34,626 nt of DNA from assembly GCF_001039355.2 (NCBI RefSeq), contig NW_019773912.1, positions 1-34,626 of the forward strand, in the 5' to 3' direction. The position numbers and the translations under genes were made by a program. Shown in pieces: positions 1 to 34,626 of this stretch. The stretch comes from Lingula anatina. Its lineage: Eukaryota; Brachiopoda; Lingulata; Lingulida; Lingulidae. The notes beneath the pieces were generated by a model. It saw only the letters and a list, made by a program, of their open reading frames with translations. It was not told the DNA's origin and did not search any database. The stretch's first letter is position 1. Each line of letters begins with the position of its first letter.

Positions 1-85
1 GAGGACACACAGACAAAGCGATTTATCGGTCACCCAAATCTTGGGTACATGTACACCATAATGCATGAAAATTGAAGTGCGTTAA

Positions 86-299
86 AGGTACATTTGAACC
101 GAGCGACGTTGGAACATAGGTTCCCAGTAACATATATAAACCACTCCTTTAAGATTCTTGTACGATTCAAATGAAGTTGACAATCATACCAAGGCATAAA
201 CTGAATTAAACACTGATCAGCCATAAAAAAAAATTTAAACTACACCTTCCTTAAACTTTTGGTTGTAAAACCTACTCAGCTGACCAACTTATATGTCCC

Positions 300-355
<56 letters not shown>

Positions 356-445
356 CATAGGAAGCAAGCAGAAAAACAGTTCAAATAACATTTTTCGGAT
401 AATATGAAAGGAATTATTTTGGTATTTCTCGAAGTTACAATATTA
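86..445 (+). mobile_element. Second copy of the TTAA-flanked MITE, in the 3' flank of the left gene
   Basis: It starts AGGTACATTTGAACCGAGCG after TTAA (82-85). It matches the element at 4491 over blocks such as TTCCCAGTAACA, GATCAGCCATAAAA and TTTTTGGTTGTAAA, in the same orientation. A (TA)n tract interrupts it. The right-hand end is uncertain because no clear TTAA was found; homology to the right gene's 3' flank resumes near 452. Confidence 0.55.
303..354. repeat. (TA)n microsatellite
   Basis: Uninterrupted TA dinucleotides inside the 3'-flank MITE. Confidence 0.95.
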
Positions 446-628
446 TTTGAAACCGTGTGGTCACGCAACTGATTTTGAAGGTCATTAATAAACGTTCAGC
501 TGAGATAAAATACGCAGGTACAAAATGTACCAAAGCCATATTTAGTCATTCTCATGGCAAAAAAATAAAATAAAAAGCACTGTCCAAAAATCGATTGGAG
601 TAAATTATTTACAGATGTTACATTGTAA

Positions 629-15633
<15,005 letters not shown>

Positions 15634-15663
15634 TCTTTATAATAGGTCCTGAAATTAAAAACC

Positions 15664-16053
15664 GTTCTTATTTTCAAACAGGAACATTCTCGTATATAAA
15701 ATGATTTTATATGACACAGAGGACGGTGTAATTCGATCCCCATATATATCATACATGTAAAAAGAAAAAAAATATCCTTTATTGAGCTGTAGACCAAGGT
15801 CATTATTAAAGTCCCTACTTACGGGTATCAAAGCAGTTTACTTTACCCCAATCAGTAGTATTAAGTCATACAATGTACGCAACGTACCAGGATTGATGAT
15901 CATATTGAGAAATGTAGGGGTGCATTGGGAATCATTTTTAAATAACCAATTACTCCAAAGCCTATTTACGAGTGCACTGTTCATATTTTAGTGCAATTAA
16001 AAAATAATTATACGATGCATTTAATACAAGTACAATCCATGCTGATACTTACA
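15664..16053 (-). other. Probable 5'-UTR intron of the left gene
   Basis: An acceptor TTTCAG|GACCTATTATAAAG precedes the start codon and a donor GTAAGTATC follows a segment ending CGTGTACAT (exon edge 16053). The layout is as in the right copy, with a 4-base length difference next to the donor. Confidence 0.45.
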
Positions 16054-16420
16054 TGTACACGAAGAACTGGAAGACTTTACCAAAGGGTCTTATTCTGCTT
16101 TAGGCGAATTTTTTTCCGGCTGCTATCAATAAACAATCAAAAATCACTTCCTGGTTGAAGAGGTTGACTACCGTACGTTGTAACTTGGCCCATATTGACT
16201 TCACTGATGTTGTTATTTTAACAGTGCATACAATCAAATGCGCGGTATTAAGTAGGTCATATATGTGTACCTGTGTAAGGATTAGTTGATGTAAATACCT
16301 GTGTAAGTTGGGTCGTTTGTACTGTCTGACCACGGGGTCTGCTCGTTGTCGGTTACAAAGTTATTGAATCGGATACTCAAAGTTTGTGCATAGTTTGTAT
16401 TAGATATGTTTGCGCCCTTG

Positions 16421-16461
<41 letters not shown>

Positions 16462-16866
16462 CACTGTTTGACCACATCGTTTGCTAGTAGTCTGTTACAA
16501 AGTTATTGAATTGGAGACTATTTTTTGTAAACTATTTAAGCGGTCCCTGTGTTATCAGAGGGCAGATTGTTTGACTCCTTGTTGATTAGATATTGGCTAG
16601 ATATATCTAATAACTAACTTATTATTTTCCTGTCTTTTAATGCTTATATATTTGTTTGTTTGTTTGTTTGTTTATTTATTTTTGAAACATATGCTTATTT
16701 CGGTCTCTTGACTAATAAAATCAGATCTAATCCGTAAATAAAACATGTCAACGATTTGTAGTACATACTGCTGTGATTGTTAATCTTAAATTTTAGGAAT
16801 GATATCGATTTTACAATTTCGTTATTTCATCAGCTCCAGTGGAGAAATCAGCCCTTGTGTATTTTT
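16054..16866 (-). promoter_or_regulatory. Duplicated upstream region of the left gene
   Basis: Non-coding and closely matching 33818-34626. It contains a (GT)n tract (16422-16460), a TTTG repeat (16651-16680) and no convincing gene. Promoter and first exon probably lie here, since the block was duplicated with the gene, but I could not place a TATA box or start site. Confidence 0.4.
16422..16460. repeat. (GT)n microsatellite
   Basis: GT dinucleotides upstream of the left gene; counterpart of 34176-34217. Confidence 0.95.
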
Positions 16867-17584
16867 TTATTTATTTTTATTTTTTTATGTGAAACCATCA
16901 CGACTTTGAAATTTTTTTTATTGTTTAAACAGATAAAAAAAATCACTTAACGGTTCCCCTCCAACTCTCTTAAAAGTTTAAAGCCAGCCAAATAACTATA
17001 TCAGCGGGGTAAAGATCAGAAAGACCAGTCATGGACTCCGTCATGTTTTATCTCTTTTTAGGGTTCGGAAAGTTTTATTTATCCATTCTTTTTGGCGTTG
17101 ATGAATAAATGATTATGAAACACGCATGAACGACAAAGTCTTCTTCGCACAAGCCAGTAAATGCATACAACAGTGGACAAGGTTACGGTAGACCCAAAGA
17201 TGATGTGATGTTAACCCCCCCCCCCCTCGACATCCCCATTCCACCTTCTTGTAGAGGGGAACACAGCACATACCCCCCTTTAATGTCACATAAACCCTTT
17301 TTTTTCTCCTTCCCCCAAAACTATCTCTCCGAGTTTCCTTTTATTTATCACAGATGTTATAATTTCTTTCCGCTCATTCCAGATACACCAAAATAAAAAC
17401 AAGGATAAGTGACACGAGAGAATGTGCTGTCCTTTGTTTCTCTCTTGATTGTGTTAGTTGCGCTGTGTGTTGTGATCAGCATTGTGTGAGTAGGTGTGGA
17501 GAAATTGGTGCTGGTTATTGGTATATAAACTTATTTTGCCTATTAAAATGCGAAGATAAGAAAAAAAACTATAAAGATAATACG

Positions 17585-17761
17585 CAGGCCCGTAGCCAGA
17601 AATTTCAAAAGGTTGGTTCTTCTTCTAAAAAAGTGGACCTTTTTCGATAAAAACTTCATGTACCTAGATCAAATTTTACCCAGAGTGGATCTTTTACCAG
17701 CAAAAGGGGCGGTTCTTTCGAACCCCCCGAACCCCCCCCCCCCCCCCTGGCTACGGGCCTG
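17585..17761. mobile_element. Short inverted-repeat DNA element in the intergenic spacer
   Basis: Perfect 15-bp terminal inverted repeats CAGGCCCGTAGCCAG and CTGGCTACGGGCCTG bound 177 bp. They are flanked by ATACG (17580-17584 and 17762-17766). The inside holds a C-run and no coding frame. The ends resemble those of non-autonomous hAT-like elements, but the visible 5-bp target repeat is shorter than the 8 bp usual for hAT. Confidence 0.7.
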
Positions 17762-17776
17762 ATACGGTTATCATGA

Positions 17777-17804
17777 CTTTCTCTCTCTCTCTCTCTCTCT
17801 CTCT
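17777..17804. repeat. (CT)n microsatellite
   Basis: CT dinucleotides in the intergenic spacer. Confidence 0.9.
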
Positions 17805-18458
17805 ACGCGTTTGTACCTGGGTGTGTTGATGTGTCACAAGCGAGATACACTTTGAGTCAGTTTAACACCCCCCTTGGCAAGATTCAAAGCCACCAATCTT
17901 CTAACTGCCAGGTCATGAGTTCCAAATCTTTTAAACTACAGCTTCAATCGTTTGGAATACAGCAAAAAAAATACAAATCATGCTACTTTACTGCGCTTAA
18001 ATTTTATCACCCATTCAAATATTTTACAAATGAAAATAAAACCGACAAACAGATGAAATTGGAAACATGATGTTTATTACTGTAAGAGTCATGGGTCCCG
18101 CAAAAGATATGTCCATGTAAAACAGAAACCGATTAAAGAAAGTCACATTATTTGACGAAAAAAAATGGTGCAAATAAATAGAATTTCATGGCACCAGTTT
18201 TGTTTGATTTTTGGTATTTTGCATACGTAATGATCAAGATCCGAAATTCTGTTGATTTTTTTGCGAAAGTAAAAATAATGATGATGATGATTTCCCTTTT
18301 TTTTTTTTACGAAATTTGAAGGACCTTATAATGCTCAGTTCGAGTGACAGTCGTTATGTTTAGGAGATCATATATAAAAAAGAACTAGTATCAGATAATG
18401 ATGCATACTATTATCTTACATTCTTCCCGGTAATCTAACAGATAAGCATGCAAAAGAA

Positions 18459-19262
18459 GATGGACGCACAAACAAAGCGATTTATTCACCCAATCTTACA
18501 TTTAGCTGCATTAACAATGCGTTAAGGGGAGTGCGGTTAACTCTGACGATGCTCCTGACCCAACCCAATGGGCTGTAAGCTAACGGTATGAAAGTTTTCG
18601 GCTTGTGTTTAATAATTTTCATTTATGATCCAACTACCAAGTTCATGAACATATTTGCTCAGTCCAGGTACAGGTGTATATAGTTCAATTTGCAAGGTGT
18701 CTGATTTTCAAGAAGATTATATCATTTTGAGATAATATTTGATACTAAAAATGCTTGAAATTCTACTGAATCCTATTAAATAGTAAAACGCCATTAAAAG
18801 ATTCACTTTGTCTTTCCCGTGCTCTTCTTCACTATTACCGCTATTTGCTCGATTGCCTCCCCACCTCCACACGCGCCATTAAACGGATTAAATCTGGGCT
18901 CCAAGGTTTAATGGCAACGTCCCTACAACGACGGTGCCTGTGGAGGTTGGGAGTTTGTCCGCGGGTCATCAGTTCTAAATGCGCTCTTACGTGCCATGCG
19001 CATCATTTGATAAACAAGAGCCTATAAAGGACACCGAAGTTCAACAAGCGTGGAAGCAGCAGTCTCGTATTTTTCTTAATTGCAAAACAAAATATAATGC
19101 GGTCATGTAATCGATTTTAAAGATCATTAATAAACATACAGCTGAGATGAAATATACAGGTGCCAAGTCCATATGAGCAGGAAACAATGTCGTCATCCTA
19201 ATAGCAAATGAAAAACATTGTCAAAAAACGAGTTGACAAAATTATAAACAGGTGTTACATTG
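18459..19262 (-). other. 3' flank and probable 3'-UTR of the right gene
   Basis: Non-coding sequence after the TAA stop. A minus-strand AATAAA lies at 18486-18481, 777 bases past the stop, and could be the polyadenylation signal. At the matching place the left copy has GATAAA. The stretch 18527-19060 does not align with the left flank, where the MITE sits instead. Confidence 0.4.
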
Positions 19263-33358
<14,096 letters not shown>

Positions 33359-33388
33359 TGCCGTTTGTTGTATTCTTTATAATAGGTC

Positions 33389-33817
33389 CTGAAATCGAAA
33401 ACCGTTTTTTTTTTTTTCAAACGGGAACAAATTCGTATATAATATACTTTTATATGACACAGACACAGAGGACGGTGTCATCCGACCTCCATACATACCA
33501 TACAGATATGTATAAAGAAAAAAGCACGCTCTATTGAGCTGGGTGCCAATGTCATAATTAACGTCGCTAGTTATGGGTATCAAAACTGTTCACTATACCC
33601 CAAATCAGTAGTATTAAGTAATACAATGTACGCAACTTTCCAGGATTGATGATCATATGGAGAAATGGGGGGGGGGGGGGGGGGGGGACATTGGGCGTCA
33701 TTTTTAATAACCAGTTACTCCAAAGCCTATTTACAAGTGTACTGTTCATATTTTAGTGCAATTAAAAATAATTATACGATGCATTTAATACAAGTACAAT
33801 TCATGTCGATACTTACA
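33389..33817 (-). other. Probable 5'-UTR intron of the right gene
   Basis: Thirty bases before the start codon the minus strand has a TTTCAG acceptor followed by GACCTATTATAAAG (33388). Upstream, a strong donor GTAAGTATC begins at 33816, after TTCTTCGT. Both signals are kept in the left copy. This implies a non-coding first exon ending at 33817. No transcript evidence is available. Confidence 0.45.
33667..33687. repeat. Poly-G run of about 21 bases
   Basis: Homopolymer within the candidate 5'-UTR intron of the right gene; the left copy has only a short GGGG there. Length may be affected by sequencing error. Confidence 0.85.
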
Positions 33818-34174
33818 CGAAGAACTGGAAGACTATACCAAAGGGTCTTATTCTGCTTTAAGCGAATGCCCTTACTGATATCAATTAACAATCAAAAATC
33901 ACTTCCTGGTTGACGAGGTTGACTACCGTACGTTGTAACTTGGCTCAAAATGACCTCACTGATGTTGTTATTTTAACAGTGCATACAATCAAATGCGCGG
34001 TATTAAGTAGGTCATATATGTGTACCTGTGTAAGGATAAGTTGATGTAAATACCTGTGTAAGTTGGGTCGTTTGTACTGTCTGACCACGGGGTCTGCTCG
34101 TTGTCTGTTACAAAGTCATTGAATTGGATATTCAAAGTTTGTACATAGTTTGTTTTAGATATGCTTGCGCCCTG

Positions 34175-34218
<44 letters not shown>

Positions 34219-34626
34219 ACTGTTTGACCACAGTGTTTGCTAGTAGTCTGTTACAAAGTTATTGAATCGGAGACTTTATTTTTTGTAAACTATTTAAGCG
34301 GTCCCTGTCTTATCAGAGGGCAGATTGTTTGACTCGTTGTTGATTAGATATTGGCTAGATATATCTAATTACTAACTTATTATTTTCCTGTCTTTTAATG
34401 CTTATATATTTGATTGTTTGTTTGTTTGTTTATTTATTTTTGAAACATATGCTTATTTAGGTCTCTTGACTAATAAAATCAGATCTAATCCGTAAATAAA
34501 ACATGTCAACGATTTGTAGTACATACTGCTGTGATTGTTAATCTTAAAATTTAGGAATGATATCGATTTTACAATTTCGTTATTTCATCAGCTCCAGTGG
34601 AGAAATCAGCCCTTGTGTATTTTTTT
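33818..34626 (-). promoter_or_regulatory. Duplicated upstream region of the right gene
   Basis: Counterpart of 16054-16866, with a (GT)n tract at 34176-34217. It runs off the window. No open reading frame here has coding character. Confidence 0.4.
34176..34217. repeat. (GT)n microsatellite
   Basis: GT dinucleotides upstream of the right gene. Confidence 0.95.

Larger units (their letters stand above)
16867..18458. other. Unique intergenic spacer between the two genes
   Basis: No counterpart elsewhere in the window. It holds C-runs (17214-17226, 17732-17747), a (CT)n tract (17777-17804), the short inverted-repeat element, and AT-rich sequence. I see no gene. Confidence 0.6.

Noticed and set aside
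17209-17230. C-rich runs in the spacer, considered as possible quadruplex or i-motif sites.
   Set aside because: Simple homopolymer tracts; lengths are unreliable and no spaced G/C-tract pattern is present.
18845-19027. Plus-strand frame of 60 codons in the 3' flank of the right gene.
   Set aside because: Short, no recognisable motif, no splice context, and no counterpart in the left unit.

Overview
The window is animal nuclear DNA. It has spliceosomal introns of roughly 200-1300 bp, many microsatellites, MITE-like elements and an LTR retrotransposon. The gene content suggests an invertebrate metazoan. A lancelet or other invertebrate deuterostome is my guess, but nothing in the sequence proves the species.

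Two copies of one large receptor gene lie head to tail on the minus strand, in a tandem duplication of about 18 kb. The right copy (start codon at 33358, stop at 19263) is complete. I could place 26 coding exons whose phases all join, giving 4800 coding bases and 1599 residues. The left copy (start at 15633, stop at 629) has the same 26 exons, with 23 of the other 25 identical in length to the right copy. Its first exon is split by an LTR retrotransposon (14604-15256). Exon 25 carries a one-base N where about eight bases are expected, and exon 26 is one codon shorter.

The protein is a hybrid: signal peptide, Sema domain, three PSI domains with plexin-type linkers, four IPT/TIG repeats and one membrane helix form a plexin-like ectodomain. 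The inside is a MET/RON-type tyrosine kinase (GTGHFG loop, [11 protein letters not shown], activation-loop YY) with a short tail holding one conserved tyrosine. No plexin RasGAP-like region is present. The likely role is a cell-surface receptor that couples semaphorin- or HGF-like recognition to tyrosine phosphorylation.

Layout from left to right: 1-628 is the 3' flank of the left copy, with a TTAA-flanked MITE and a (TA)n tract; 629-15633 is the left gene; 15634-16866 is its upstream region, repeated upstream of the right gene; 16867-18458 is unique spacer with a short inverted-repeat element; 18459-19262 is the 3' flank of the right gene; 19263-33358 is the right gene; 33359-34626 is its upstream region, including a probable 5'-UTR intron.

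The most unusual structural signal is repeated small tandem duplication (about 80-180 bp) at exon edges. Each copies a splice site with a piece of exon. It occurs at exon 8 (left copy), exons 13 and 25 (right copy), and exons 12 and 14 (both copies). Every decoy acceptor that I read through leads to an in-frame stop.
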